A DNA stretch of 64,000 bases from Polydactylus sextarius (Eukaryota > Chordata > Actinopteri > Polynemidae). Made by a program: the position numbers and the translations under genes. Shown in pieces: positions 24,626 to 36,803 of the stretch (positions are counted from its first letter, which is position 1; each line of letters begins with the position of its first letter). The notes below the pieces were generated by a model. The model was not told the DNA's origin, did not search any database, and was given only the letters and a program-made list of their open reading frames with translations. The stretch is taken from positions 6,794,501-6,858,500 of the forward strand of contig CM028926.1 of NCBI GenBank assembly GCA_016801845.1, given 5' to 3'.

Positions 24626-27600
24626 CTTCCACCTCCTTTGGTGCTGAACAAATCCCAATGCAAAAAGTAGGCTACATGCTAACCAAGAGTGTATCCAGTT
24701 TTTTCTATCAGTTGTGTATATTTGAGTTGACAGAAACAGAAATTTGACAAATGATGTTTTGATATCTGCAAACCATTCAAATCATTCGGCACATGCATCA
24801 CTGAAACATTTGAACTATTATGTTTTGCATCCAAAGCTATTTTATCTTTTGAAAAAAAAAACCTTATACCATTCCCAATGCGCTGAAAAGCTGGAAGTCT
24901 CCTCTGCTTCTATTACCTGCACTTAAACACAACATCCGTTAGTGGGAAAAGAGGCCTTCAAAAACAAATTTCACACAGTCAATGTAATGTCAGACAAGTC
25001 CAAACACATTTAGCAATCTGAATAAAAGAAAAAATCTGCAGGAAGCTTTACAAAAACTAGTGTGATTACATCTATTGACCCATCGTTGGAAACTTTTACT
25101 TTTTACTAGTTGTTCTTTCAAGTCGAGTTGTATTTATTTGTTAAACATGTTTACATTTGTTGACATTTTTGTGTAGATAGGACAAGGAATTTTTGAACGT
25201 GATAAATTACTGGTCATAGACAGTTCATGAAGCATGTTTGTCACCAACATTGAGACTCATTATTCTCCATGTTTCTTTCTTTCTATTCTAATGGAGAATC
25301 TGACCGACTCTTAGACTTTAAATGTAGTTGCTCTCTGACCTTGATCTGACCATAAAACCATTATTATATGTGGTTCAACATTAATATTTAACGCTGCAAT
25401 GGGACGATGCACTTTTTTAACTCTATTATATGAATAGGCCACAAGTGTGGCTTTATAAAAGATTGTCTTTATATGCTTGGACCTCAGAGGGTGGAGACAT
25501 TGTCTCTTTACTGAGGTGGAGGTGGAGGAGTCTGTCTAAATACATGGTAGTAACAGCTTCACCATGAAGGACATGGAGAGCCTTATTCTCTATTTGTCAT
25601 TGCCAGGCCGCTCCGTTGGCCTTGAGTCCCCGCCCTGAAAACCAATTTCCTTGACAGTGTCACCCCTGCATATATTACCCAAGAGTCACCACAGCATCAG
25701 TGTGACGCTTGCTTATGTTCATCAGTCTTTGTTCTTAGGTAATCATGATACAAGACACAAAGAGAGTAGCTACATGATCGACTAGATGCTCTCTCTCTCC
25801 TTATCCTCAGTACAGCAGCTGCACTAATTTTTCTCCAGTGTAACAACACAGAGCGAACCCTGGCCACGCCTGGAGGAGCAATTCACTTGAGATATAATTA
25901 GTTATAACCATGCACTAATGTCCTACCCACTGCTTCCCCAGAGCATCTGTGCTGCTGAGGCCAGTTGAAGTTTTTTTTTGGTTCCCCATCCAATCTCTTT
26001 TCATCTCTCTGATCTACACAGCTTAGCTTAGCACCATCTCAGAAAATAGATCTATTAGCCATTCTTGTCAGGATAGCAAGAGGAGTAATGTGGTCAAGAG
26101 GCACTGAAGATTTGAAATGGGAGTTAGCACAAGTGCATGGGGGTCAAAAGCACAAAGACTATGAGGTGAGAATTAAATTAGAATATCCAGATTCATGTTT
26201 CAAGTGTCCTCATGGTAATTGGGAAGAAGATTGGATAGGGTTTTTCTAAGTGCTAATAATCTACTGCTCCTGCTCCATCAAACACACTTTATTTTCTCAG
26301 TGAAAGTATATTAAGTGTTTTCTTAGGATTTAAATGACTCACATTCTCCATCATTTCAATGATGGAAAATGCTTTGGCTCTTTTAATTTAACAGGAGTTG
26401 GTGGTTTACATAACCTCTGTAACACTGACTGAAAATGTCATATGTTGTAATCTATGACCTGTCTTTTCTCCATACCTAACATACAGTTCAGATAAGTCCT
26501 ATAGATTGGTAATAATCCGCTTGTTTTTTTAACACTTTGTAGTGTTTTTTGTAAAAGGTTTGAGAGTAACATCATTTCAAAATGGCAGCAAACAGTGTCA
26601 ATACCAAGCCCCCACATACTCCCACTATTACACACCCCGCAGTGCGATGCTGTGAGACAATGTTGGCATATTGGTCACAGTCAGTATCATATCTCATGAG
26701 TCACAGTGGCCTCAAGACTTGCTGGGAAAAGAAGACGGGACACGGAATATATTTTTCTGAGCACTATAAACACAGTAAAATGACTCCTTGCGTGATTATA
26801 ATTTGATCTGTTTGGTCTAATAAAGTTCTGAAACAGCTGTATCAGTAAATATTTGTAAGCTATTCATGTGTGGAAGAAGCCAGCAGGTCAACAGGCTCAG
26901 GCAAAAGAAGTAAGTGTGCAGAGAAAGTCTCTAGTGACCAGACCAGATGCTGATGTCCAAAAATGTGGAGGCTTGCAAAACATTTCTGGTTCATGTGCCT
27001 GATAAGCACCTTTTTTGTATGAATAAATGGAACAGCTTTTTAAAGTGGTGTCCAGTTTTTCAGAGTACATCAACCCACAATGCTTTGACACAGCAAGACT
27101 TCAAACCAGTGCGGACAATATTGTATTAGTGTAGCAGCATTGTTAGCCAAGAGCAATAAAAAAAACTCTCTTGGAGAACACCAACTTAGACTAATATTAT
27201 ATATTTTTAGCTGTTGAACAGCTGTAGCTGCACAGCTGTTTAGTTATGCTGGAGAGCTTACCTAAGACATGGTTCATAAGATCCAAACCACAGCTTCATC
27301 AGCCAAACAGTTAGTCATTTTTATAATAATGAGTCAGGACTGTTTAGTGCATATTCTAATCACTCAAAGTGCAAAATGCTTAATCTGACTGTTTAAATGT
27401 TCATACTAGGCTACACTCTGTGAGGTAAAACTAGTTAAAATTTTATTTCACTTTCACAAAAAAATGACTTTCAACGCAGTCTGATGCTCACTACAATTAT
27501 ATGAATGACTACCCATAAATTTGTCGAAACAAACATGTAATTTATTGAGGCTGCAAGCGCTAACAAGTACAAACTCTGCGTGTCCCTGATAAATTACAAG

Positions 27601-28629
27601 ACATTTTTTGTAAACAACCAGCAGGGTCTTTGTTGTCATTTCTGATAAAACATTACACATAGTGTATTTGCTCTTTTCCAGAAGTTGCCTGTGCTTTCAG
27701 ATCAATTAGCCTTTTTTATGAGCAGACATGTAAGGAGAGTGTCTCCACCTCACTGGCAGCGCTTCGTTCTCCTCCCAACAGAAATTACTCTAATAACTGT
27801 CAACACTGACTGACGGCTTGATGATCTGTAAAATCATTGCCGGTTTTTATTAGTGGTGATATGACTCATGCATAGTCATGTCGACGCTCAACAGGGGCCA
27901 ATATTGGGCTTCTAGAGTCAGAATGAGCTGCAGGGGAGCTGTGGAGACTCAACGCTGTGACTGCGTCTCAGCAGGGCTCAGCGTCTGTGTGAAAGAGGGG
28001 AGGATATCATGGGATTGAAGGGGAGGGGGTTGTAAATCTGAGCAGCACCTGCTCCCTGGACTCTGGCGCATGGTGTGAGGTCAGCAGCACTAGATATCCC
28101 ATCGATCATATTTATTACATTCATCACAGCACCAGTTTGTTTTGGCAGCCTATCGCACCAGGGAAAGAGAAAGAAAGAATAGGCTTTTTATTTGAGAGAC
28201 GGGGAATGCTTTTAGCATGAGCAGTGTCTCTGCATTTTTTCTGCTCGGGGTCTTCAGAGAGAGATCAGTCACTGATGTTGGCTCTAAGGCCCCACTGAAA
28301 CCACAACTACTGCAGAATGGTATTCGAAGAACAGTTCTGGAAAGTTTCTTTATGTTATAATTTTGAGGAAAAAAAATATTAACATCCCATCAATTCTCAT
28401 CTCTGTGACAGTTTGGTTTTACATTTGAGGTTTGTCTAAAATATTGAAAGTGCAAGTTGTGTTTTTACTTCTTTGAGTGATTCCTTTTTAATAATGTGAG
28501 AGAAACCCAGTTTTGAATGAGCAATGTTTATCTAGACCCAGAAAAACTCCACAAAGTATTTTGATCCTGACTGATCATCGATTGACATTTTATCCATAGT
28601 CGGGGTGTGGCTGCGGTGTCAGTTGTTGG

Positions 28630-29135
28630 TTGGACAGTCGGCTTGTCTCTTTGATTCGGACTGAAATATCTTAACAACTGTTGGATGGGTTGTCTTGAAA
28701 GTTTGTACATATGTCTATGACCCCCAGAGGTTAGATTTTAATGAGTTTGGTTATCATCTGCCTTTTCAATTAACATGAGTTGACTTTGACATTTTGATTG
28801 AAGCATTAACTCAGATTGACTGTCAGTTGGTGAAAAAACATTCATGCCCCCCTCGGAATCAATTTTTATATTTTTGGTGACCTTTCATTCACTGCCACCT
28901 TAAGATTACATTATTAATTTCTCTACAAATAAACCTTCTGCTTCCTGTTTACTAACTTTGCTAATTTACAAGTACATAACACACCAAACTAACATGGTGA
29001 ACATGGCAAACATATTTGTTAAACATCAGCACGTTAGTTTTGTCATTGTGAGCATGTTAACTAGTCGTTGTGACATTTAGCTTAAAGCAGCAAAAGTACA
29101 ACCTTGTACAGCTGCTAGTAGGACAGACTCTTTAT
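28630..29135 (+). repeat. Percomorph interspersed repeat, longer copy
   Basis: The second and fuller copy of the repeat at 12605-12965. It carries ACTGAAATATCTTAACAACT with GTTGGATGGGTTG, a CTGCCACCTTAAGATTACA block, and the distinctive tail ACATGGTGAACATGGCAAAC, TTGTCATTGTGAGCATGTTA and TTTAGCTTAAAGCAGCAAAA. It has no coding capacity. The short frame at 28528-28710 on the minus strand overlaps it and is chance. Confidence 0.78.
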
Positions 29136-32100
29136 AATCTGCTATAGTTTCAAATTGCTAAATATGTTCCTGATAGAAAGAAAATTAACTGTGCAACTGC
29201 TTTGAAAGCTGACACAAAAATGCATACGGCAGCAATTTGTGAATATTTGAATCGATGACAATACTTTTCTTCCATTTTTCCCATCTGGAGTTTGGGAGTT
29301 GGATCATTTTTATCAGTTTAACTTCGCATCGAAGAGTCAGTTGTAAAGTTGTACCTCAGAAACAAGGTGTCGTTTTATCTGAAGACTTATTTCAGCTGCT
29401 GTCGACGGTGCTTTCACATCTGCGCGAACCAAAATATTGATTGACTGAACAAAGGGCACATTTCAAAATATATAACCTGAGCAGCTGAAGCTCAAATTTA
29501 TAATGCTCTACCTGACATACATATAATGAGGTTTTGAGCTCTGCTCTTGGTTTAGTATCTTTTCCCAAATCTTATTGCATCGTGATTGGCTAAGGTCCAG
29601 CAGTGATAAGAACAAGGGAATCTTCTTGGCTCCGTTACGCTGAGCCCCGTTGTCGGTCATTAAAGCTCTCCTGTCTCACAACCACTTAAGCCAATTAAGC
29701 GTGAAACACAATGCTGCTTGATTGTGCCATTATACATTTGTATGAGGAAAGGAATGAAGCACAGGTCAATCGACGTGCTGCACTCAGTGAAAACACAAGC
29801 AATTTAAAGACAGTCAGCGATACTTATTGTGTAATTGTGTTCAGATCTTGTCTTCCTGTTATGTCAATGTAGTCACGCATGAGAATTCACAAATTGGATA
29901 CTGTAGTGCTGCATAGTAAATGCAATGTTGAATACTTGCTACTATCATAACAAACTTCATATCTTCAAAAGTGGAACATAATCTCACAGGAGAGTTTAAA
30001 CAGAAGCAACTAATAAACATTTCTCTGGCACATTCACTTGAACGTTCGTTGTTGCAAATATTGCAATGAGTGACTGTATTTTGATGTTGCTGCCAGGATG
30101 TTATGCGATAGTTGGGTTATTTTAATCAGCCTCTACAGGCCGTGTCGAGGCTGACGCTAAACAGATGCTAATGTGAGGCCCATTAAAAGACACAGGGAAA
30201 GAGGGGATTCAGTTTGCGCAGGCAAGCGGAAAAGCAACAGCCTGTTTATCGCCTCGTCCTGCTTTGTGCTCCAAACCTCATCGCAGCATCCTGTGAAGCT
30301 CCCCCTTCTCTTTCTTTCCCCTCAGTGCCTACCCCTCCGCCTCACATTTCTTGCAACAGCGTCATGCATGGGGGCATTCCCTGAACAGGAACAGATTTGT
30401 TTAGTTGGCCATCATTTTCTTTCAGTGAACCCCTGTCTTTTTATCATGTCTGAAAGCTGAACAGAGAGGCTATAGTGAGAAGAAGAATGCTCTCACTCTT
30501 CTGCTTTGCGTCTTACTTGCTTTGTATCTCCTGTCTCTTTCTCTACTCTTTGGCATACTCAATATAACAGTGATGAGACATTTTGTAGGTCTTGTCTGCT
30601 TTTTAAAAGACTTTTTGGCTTGTTTCTGAGCTTCGTCTTAGTGGGGTAATTGTATTTATTCTGGGTTGTTGCCCGGAATGATACATTCCTGGTCTCTTGT
30701 GTGGAGCTTAAGGGCCGGAGTGTTGTTCACACTGGACACGTAAAAGGAAATGACCTGACAATCACTAAGGTTACTGTTGTAGATGTTCCAGAAATATGAC
30801 AAGACTGCACTAAACGCTTCACTTTCAGTCTCTGTTGACATGTGTCAGTGTCTAACTGTGGTTGATTTTAGTTCAAATTGCCAGATGTGTTTTGACTTTA
30901 CTTGCAGTATTTTTGGCTTTTGGTTGCATTTAAAACTAATAATCCAAATGTTGTGGGTTTGAACACTACACTTTGGCCTGTATTGATTGACCTTAACTAC
31001 TGTATGTTATTCAGACTTTTCATCAGTCTTGACTTTAATCACTGACCAACCTAATTTTCCAAATTGGACATATATCAAATTGTGGTCTGCAGGTGGAAAT
31101 ATTACAGAGAGTCACTTCAAGGCAGTTGTAGTCTATCTATTATGATAGCTGGGGCTTATACAGTCAGTTGTGAAATGGTTTGTTCTCTTGGAGCTTCACC
31201 TTTCCCTCAGTGACCAATCAGAAATGATTGGTTGCCTCTTTTAGCGTTGACACAGTAACACCAGAGTGATCTAAATTCCCGAGGGTCCTCAGGTCATCGC
31301 TCCACTCCGCCCTCACATCACTTCTTGTCTCTCACCCCTTCCTTCCACTCTTCGTGTTTCCCATGTTGACAATCTGTCATCCCACCTGAAAATCATCTCA
31401 TTCTCAACAGTGCCATGACAGAGAAGGGAGAGTTCTCCTCCTTGAAAATCCCTCCGCATGACAAAGCTGCCTTCATTTAACATGATGTATCCTGCAGACC
31501 ACACATATCAGTCATGCAACAGTAACTTCCTACAGGAAGTTTTAAAAATAAGAGATTTCCATATGTTGCAAGAGATTGGATAAATGTTGGCTCAGCTGAG
31601 TAAATGCTATTCCATATGCTTAAACCCTTCTATTTCAAGCCTGTGGTCCTCTTTTGAGGTTGGTAAGGAGACGTGGACAGAGCTTTGAAATGATGGCTGT
31701 CCATTGTCAAGTCAGGAAAAAATACAAATTTAAATTGCTGTTTCATAAAAAGAAAACTGGTATGATGAATAAATAAAAAGATGGCTCCTCAAGGACAGCA
31801 CAGAGATGAAAGGCTGTAGTAAATATGATCTGAGTGACATATGGTAACCATCCAACTCAAGTGTCTGTGAAGAGAGCTCAAACACACTGACTGCCACATT
31901 TTATCCAAGGTGACTCCAGCTGCAACTTTGTGTTTACTTGCTAACATATTCAAGAGTTAAAATGTCAGCCTGTGGAGTGTGAAATCCCAAAATGCATAAC
32001 TTTTTCTGGGAATGGAAAAGTGTTCTTACTTTTCCATCTTTTGGGAGTGTTGTGTTTGCTTCACAACAGGGAGTATCTCTTTGAGAAGGAAAGGTTTTTG

Positions 32101-32799
32101 TTTTATTCCATCTTGTTTGGTGCACTGACGAGAAGGGAATGAAAGCCATTAAATAGTCTTAGGCAGAGTAAAGAGAATGTGGGCTCCTTTTCCTTACCCC
32201 GCCTGTGTGTCACCCCATCACCTCTTTGCTGAGGGGGTCTGGGTTTTGTGTGGGAGTCCAACACATCTGAAAAGAAACTCAGCATGTAGCCTACAGGATC
32301 CCCTGTCCTGCTGCAAGCATAGAAACATCATAAGAAAAGACGGTACGTCCACAAACTCCCTTTGAATATTAAAAAGTGAATTTTCAAAGATAAAAACGGC
32401 CGAGAAGATGAGAAACTCTCTCTCCATTGAGAGATGCGATGGGGTAGATGGAGGAGGGAGTGAACTTCACCATGCACATTGTCTATAGAGTTGCCCTCAT
32501 TAAGATCCCATCATCCTCTGGGGGGAAACATTGTCACTGGATTTAGGAGAGTAGCCAAGACTGCAGGGGTTTATGTATTTGGCACATCTCAAGGATAACA
32601 GCATGAAGGGCTCTTGGTGGGAAGTGCAGCAATGTTTGCAGTTTGTTGCTGTTTTGGGGAATTTTCAAGACGACCTTTGGATTGGATTTTTATGATCATT
32701 TCCCTGTTTTAAAGGAATACCTCTGATGTAACTACAGTCCATCAGTGAAGTATCATTATCATCAGATCTGCTGGTTCTGTATTGTCCACATACATCACC

Positions 32800-33013
32800 A
32801 TGCAGGTTGTGTGTTTGCTGGTGGTGTTGTTTGCCATGCTGGTCATGCTGGGAGTTCCTACGGACCATAAAGGTCCACACAGAACCCATCGCATGTCTGG
32901 GTCACAGAAGTCTCTGTGGTGCAGACTGCCTGATAAATTTGGACTTCACCAAAACCACCAGACTTTGAGACACTCCCACAACAAACCACACAAATGTAAC
33001 CAGGCATTTCACA
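32800..33013 (+). CDS. Orphan signal-peptide open frame with strong splice donor
   Basis: The ATG at 32800 starts MQVVCLLVVLFAMLVMLGVP, a textbook signal-peptide-like run. A basic, His-rich stretch with two Cys (in WCRLPD and KCNQAF) follows. At 33014 the frame meets GTAAGTA, a near-ideal 5' splice site, in phase 1 after 71 codons. Without splicing it stops at 33028-33030. The phase matches the robo1 Ig1 acceptor at 52330, so it could be an alternative first exon of robo1, the start of an unrelated secreted peptide gene, or chance. I do not recognise the protein, and see no promoter signature just upstream. Confidence 0.25.
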
Positions 33014-33382
33014 GTAAGTACAAAAAGTAACACAACTGTCATCCAAAAGAATAATCATTCATCAAACCTTTTGACAATATTCAAAGTTGATTTGGTTCTC
33101 TTTAGTGGTTGTTGTAGCATTAAAGCACTGAAGCACTTTACAGTTAAGGTTGAGAAAGTTTTAATCCTTTTGTGCTTTGTTTACTCTCGGAGGTTGCTCA
33201 GTACAGAAGGATTTGGTTGTAGTGTTAAAAGTTCTCTGCAGTTGCTGCAACCGTCACAGCGTCGGCATTGTGTCATTTTTCTAGCTTCTGCTAGTTTGAT
33301 CAAGCTTGCAAGGGAGGACAGAGAGCCGCACTGTTCATAAGGATCAGATGTCATAACTTGTGGCAGTCTGAGTTTCTTTCCC

Positions 33383-33398
33383 TTTTTTTTTTTTTTTT
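33383..33398. repeat. Poly-T tract
   Basis: About 16 consecutive T's within a T-rich stretch. Confidence 0.9.
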
Positions 33399-35009
33399 GT
33401 TGATAACCATAGATCAAGGATGAAACCAAACCTGAACAGAAAAGAATTTGTGGCAACTTTAAACTATGATGAATTGTGGTGATAATGATAGGACTACGGT
33501 CAAATCATGATCCATCCCAAGAACCTACAAGTTTTCTGCTTATTATGATTAAAAATTCTTAACAAAATAAAAAAATGTACTAGTATGTCTCTTTTAAACT
33601 ATTTCACACATTTCTTTTTTGTTGTTGTTGCTTCTATTTCTGGTTAATGTGTGAAAAGGTGAAATGAGAGCAGTGTGAGAGAGCAGTTACACAAAAACAA
33701 TAACAGTACCTGCTTGTGTGTGTTGTTTCAGCATTTTATTTCTTGTTGTACCACATCAAACATTAAAATACTCACTTCATTTTGTATTAATCAGCCCTTC
33801 CAGACACACCCTCCATATCCTGCTGGGTCCATGTGAAGACTTTGCTGTATAATTGCTTCTATGTTACAGTTCCCTGCTGCTGGTAGAGAAAAATTTTACT
33901 GTTGAGTTGGTAGTATTCAGCTGAACAGCCACTCCACTGAGTCAGGGCTGTAAAAATCTTGCTGGGAAACAGGGCACATGAGGACCAAGTGGGAATGGAG
34001 TGTGTAATATAATGCATACATGAATGAGTGAGAAATAAAAACATGTTTGGAGACGGACTTTTCTCCCAATTGTGGTAGAATTAATTATCGTGCAGAGAGG
34101 ACTCAAAATTGTGCACAGAGACTGGCAAGAGTCATCAACTGAGATAAACTTAAAATAGAGAGGAATCAATGTACTTTTTTTGGAAGTGGAGCATAAAACG
34201 ATTCGATGTGGCAATCATATGAGTGGTGATGACGTTTGTGTGTATTTGTATTGTGCAATGAGCTAAATTAAATGCTGCCGTGGTCCTGTTCAAGAAAAAG
34301 TGCTTATAAGAGCTATCTATACTATGCTTATTTCACTTATGATGCACATCATGATGAAACATAAGTCTTTGCACCTTATAAAAAGTAATTAAGAAAAGAA
34401 CTGTGCTCAAGTTCCAGAATATGGATGGATTTAGTTAAAAGATACACTGACTTGTTTTTCTTGCTTTGTGAGGCCCATTGTTTATATATCATTGAGCCTT
34501 ATCTGCACCTTCATTCAGTGAAGCTTAGTTGAATTCAGCTGTTTTATTAACTGGAAATTGGTGAATATGATTACTCTTTTTCTTGTTTTTCGGCCAACCG
34601 TGTTGAACTTCTGAGAAAAGATGGTCGTCACCATCAGTCGTGGGTGTTTTTCTCTGAGAAATATCTGTTTGATTCACAAAACAGTTTTGGACCCTTGGGC
34701 TTGATGACTGTGTTACTAGACGTTATAAAAAACATATGCTCAGTAGATTTTGCTGGATGTTACAGCTTTGTCTTTCTAGTTTCGTTCAGGAATCCTTCAC
34801 TGGAGGGCGCTGTTTGGTAACAAATGCTCAGTGAAGCCACAGAGACGCTTCCAGCTGAACTGACCAAAGCACTCTGTATAGTTCTTTCTTTCTCTCTTTC
34901 ATGTTTTCCATATATTTTAGTTCTTTAAATGTGACATGACTTGCACAGTTATGAATTATGTAGACATGTGCCAGGTCTGCATCTAAAGTTGGATATGTCT
35001 CAGAGGAAT

Positions 35010-35013
35010 AAAA

Positions 35014-35032
<19 letters not shown>
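35010..35032. repeat. Poly-A tract followed by GAAA repeats
   Basis: About 23 A's followed by GAAAGAAAAGAAAG. This resembles a decayed retroposon tail, but no body is recognisable upstream. Confidence 0.85.
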
Positions 35033-35045
<13 letters not shown>

Positions 35046-35734
35046 GTGATCACATCCTTGTTAGAAGACAAGGCCTCTGAACTGAAATGAAGAAAAAAAA
35101 ATCACATTTTCATAGTGAGTTCAAAGTTTATGTCACCCTGGAGGAAAATGTCAAATTAGGAACATGGATCACAGATTGTCAAGCAAAACCTTAATATGTG
35201 CTAATATATGTACTGTGGCTATAAATAGTGCATTAATACATGTGCACTTGCTTTCTTTGGATTCATATTATAATATAAGTTTCAGCTGGAAACGTGAAGG
35301 TCGCTGTTCACGTCATAATGTCTTAAACTCACAGTCCACAATAAACAATATTAAAATAAGGTTTTACATTCATGAATATGGTGCATTTAAAGCATATATC
35401 ATTTTTAACAGTTTTATGAAATTATTTAGTTAGTACCATAATACCAGAACAATATAATTTCATAACTAAACTAGTTTCTAATATTAAAATATTAATGGAC
35501 TATGAAACCACAGGAGACAAAACAAAACCATGAAGTATGTTAGATTCATTATATAATAACTATTAAGTTCCAAAAACATACTGTTGAGTCCCTCTTGGAA
35601 TATCATTGGAATAGGCTGTAACATTTGTTTTCAGTCAAAAACCACAGAAAGAATAAAAACAACATGTCCGAATAGTTTTATAAGGTTTCTCTTATTATTG
35701 GACATAGTTAAAGAAAATACAGTAGCCTGCCAGT

Positions 35735-36195
35735 GCGCGCTGTGGAACTGCGCCGCTCAGTGGGATCCAGGCGAGAAGAGGTTAAATTTCTTCTCTGGGA
35801 AACATTGTTGGGTCTATGGAGGGGGTAGAAAGGCGCATACCAATTGTCGAGGCGTTCGGCTTTCCTTGAATGAAATGCTGTGAGTATGAATCCGTGTTCC
35901 CCCCCTCTCGCCTGAGGTTCGGGGGTCTGCGACGCGTGAGCGGATCAGTCGGGAGTTGTGCACCGGACGAGAAGCGGAGAGGCGAAAGTGATGGAAAAGT
36001 TGCACTGATCTTCTCTCTCCCTCTCAGTGTGCGCGTATGTGTGCGTATGTGTGCGTGCGGGTCCGTTGGATGAGGGAGGACAGAGCGAACTCGCAAACTT
36101 TCCGATCTCAAGTGACAGATTCAAAACTGGACTGAAATAATGTGACTGCAAGGACGAAGCCTATTTAGCGAGGACTACGGCGAGCGCACGCGTCT
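35735..36195 (+). promoter_or_regulatory. robo1: CpG-rich block, probable short-isoform robo1 promoter
   Basis: I count roughly three dozen CpG dinucleotides in about 460 bases, against almost none in the surrounding tens of kilobases. Examples are TGCGCGCTG near 35735, GCGACGCGTGAGCGG near 35930 and GAGCGCACGCGTC near 36182. There is no TATA box. The block sits 0.5-1 kb upstream of the DUTT1-like signal-peptide exon, which is where the alternative promoter of the short ROBO1 isoform is expected. The transcription start site cannot be fixed from sequence alone. Confidence 0.7.
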
Positions 36196-36742
36196 TTTTT
36201 TACTCACTTTTGACTTTACTTTGAGTTTGGATTTATCTTTTTTGTTTTGTTTTGTTTTGCACAAAGGAACTTAATGATTTGAATAAGATCGTCTTGCTGG
36301 TGATTGAGCGCTCGACAGTAACGGGATGATTTCGAAGAAAGGATAGAGCTCTGCTCCTTCTCTGATCAGATATTCCTCCATGGTTTTAACACATACTACC
36401 AATCAGTTGAGCTCATCTACTGAAACAGAGCATGTGTTGAAAATCCAGGCTCTTTGGAACTGTTTTTATTATTTGTTTTAATCTTTTTGGCCCCATTTTT
36501 CCGTCATCTCTAAAAAGAAACCAAAGCCAGCTTCTGATCAACTGCTTTCAGACTGTTATGAAATTTTGCTCTTTCTTTTTGTTAATTTGTTTTGACTCAC
36601 TAACCAAAAATCTTGGCGTTAAATTTTCAAACTCTGGATTCTGAGGCTTTCTTTTCCAGTTTGACATGAAGGAGTGGATGCCTAAATTGTTGTGTGAATA
36701 ATTTGGATTACACTAGAACATTTCTCATAAGAGAGGCGTTGA
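36140..36742 (+). other. robo1: uORF-rich 5' leader of short robo1 isoform
   Basis: Between the CpG-rich block and the start codon at 36743 lie several upstream ATGs with their own stops. They are a minimal ATG-TGA (36140-36145), ATG-ATT-TGA (36274-36282), 36326-36346, 36380-36481 (33 codons), 36558-36644 (28 codons) and 36666-36701 (11 codons). A strong acceptor-like CTTTCTTTTCCAG ends at 36659, so the leader may be spliced and some uORFs removed. If unspliced, it should limit scanning to the main start. Confidence 0.5.
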
Positions 36743-36803
36743 ATGATGTCTCCAACTTTTACTGGATTTGTATTTCTGTTAGGAATTCTCCATGTGTGTT
36801 CAG
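36743..36803 (+). CDS. robo1: robo1 short (DUTT1-like) isoform signal-peptide exon
   Basis: Twenty codons, MMSPTFTGFVFLLGILHVCS, plus one base are followed by a perfect CAG/GTAAGC junction at 36804. The phase-1 G joins the GA that starts the exon at 52330 to make Gly, giving ...HVCSG-SRLRQED. Short mammalian ROBO1 (DUTT1) likewise runs from a signal peptide ending CSG straight into SRLRQED, bypassing the DNSLGYTG segment. The hydrophobic core FVFLLGIL and the small residues before SRLRQED fit a cleavable signal peptide that sends the receptor to the secretory pathway. Two tandem ATGs (36743 and 36746) could start it; I use the first. A CpG-rich promoter block lies upstream. Confidence 0.85.

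Larger units (their letters stand above)
20178..35734 (+). other. robo1: robo1 intron (long isoform), upstream of second promoter
   Basis: Intronic for the long isoform, which splices from 20177 to 52330. It holds a LINE 3' tail (24391-24625), the second copy of the percomorph repeat (28630-29135), an orphan signal-peptide frame (32800-33013), poly-T and poly-A runs and a CA-rich stretch at about 23845-23880. I recognise no other gene in it on either strand. Confidence 0.7.

Noticed and set aside
26011..26060. AGCTTAGCTTAGCACC fragment as another copy of the short mobile element
   Set aside because: Only one short block matches and no termini are found; too little to call.
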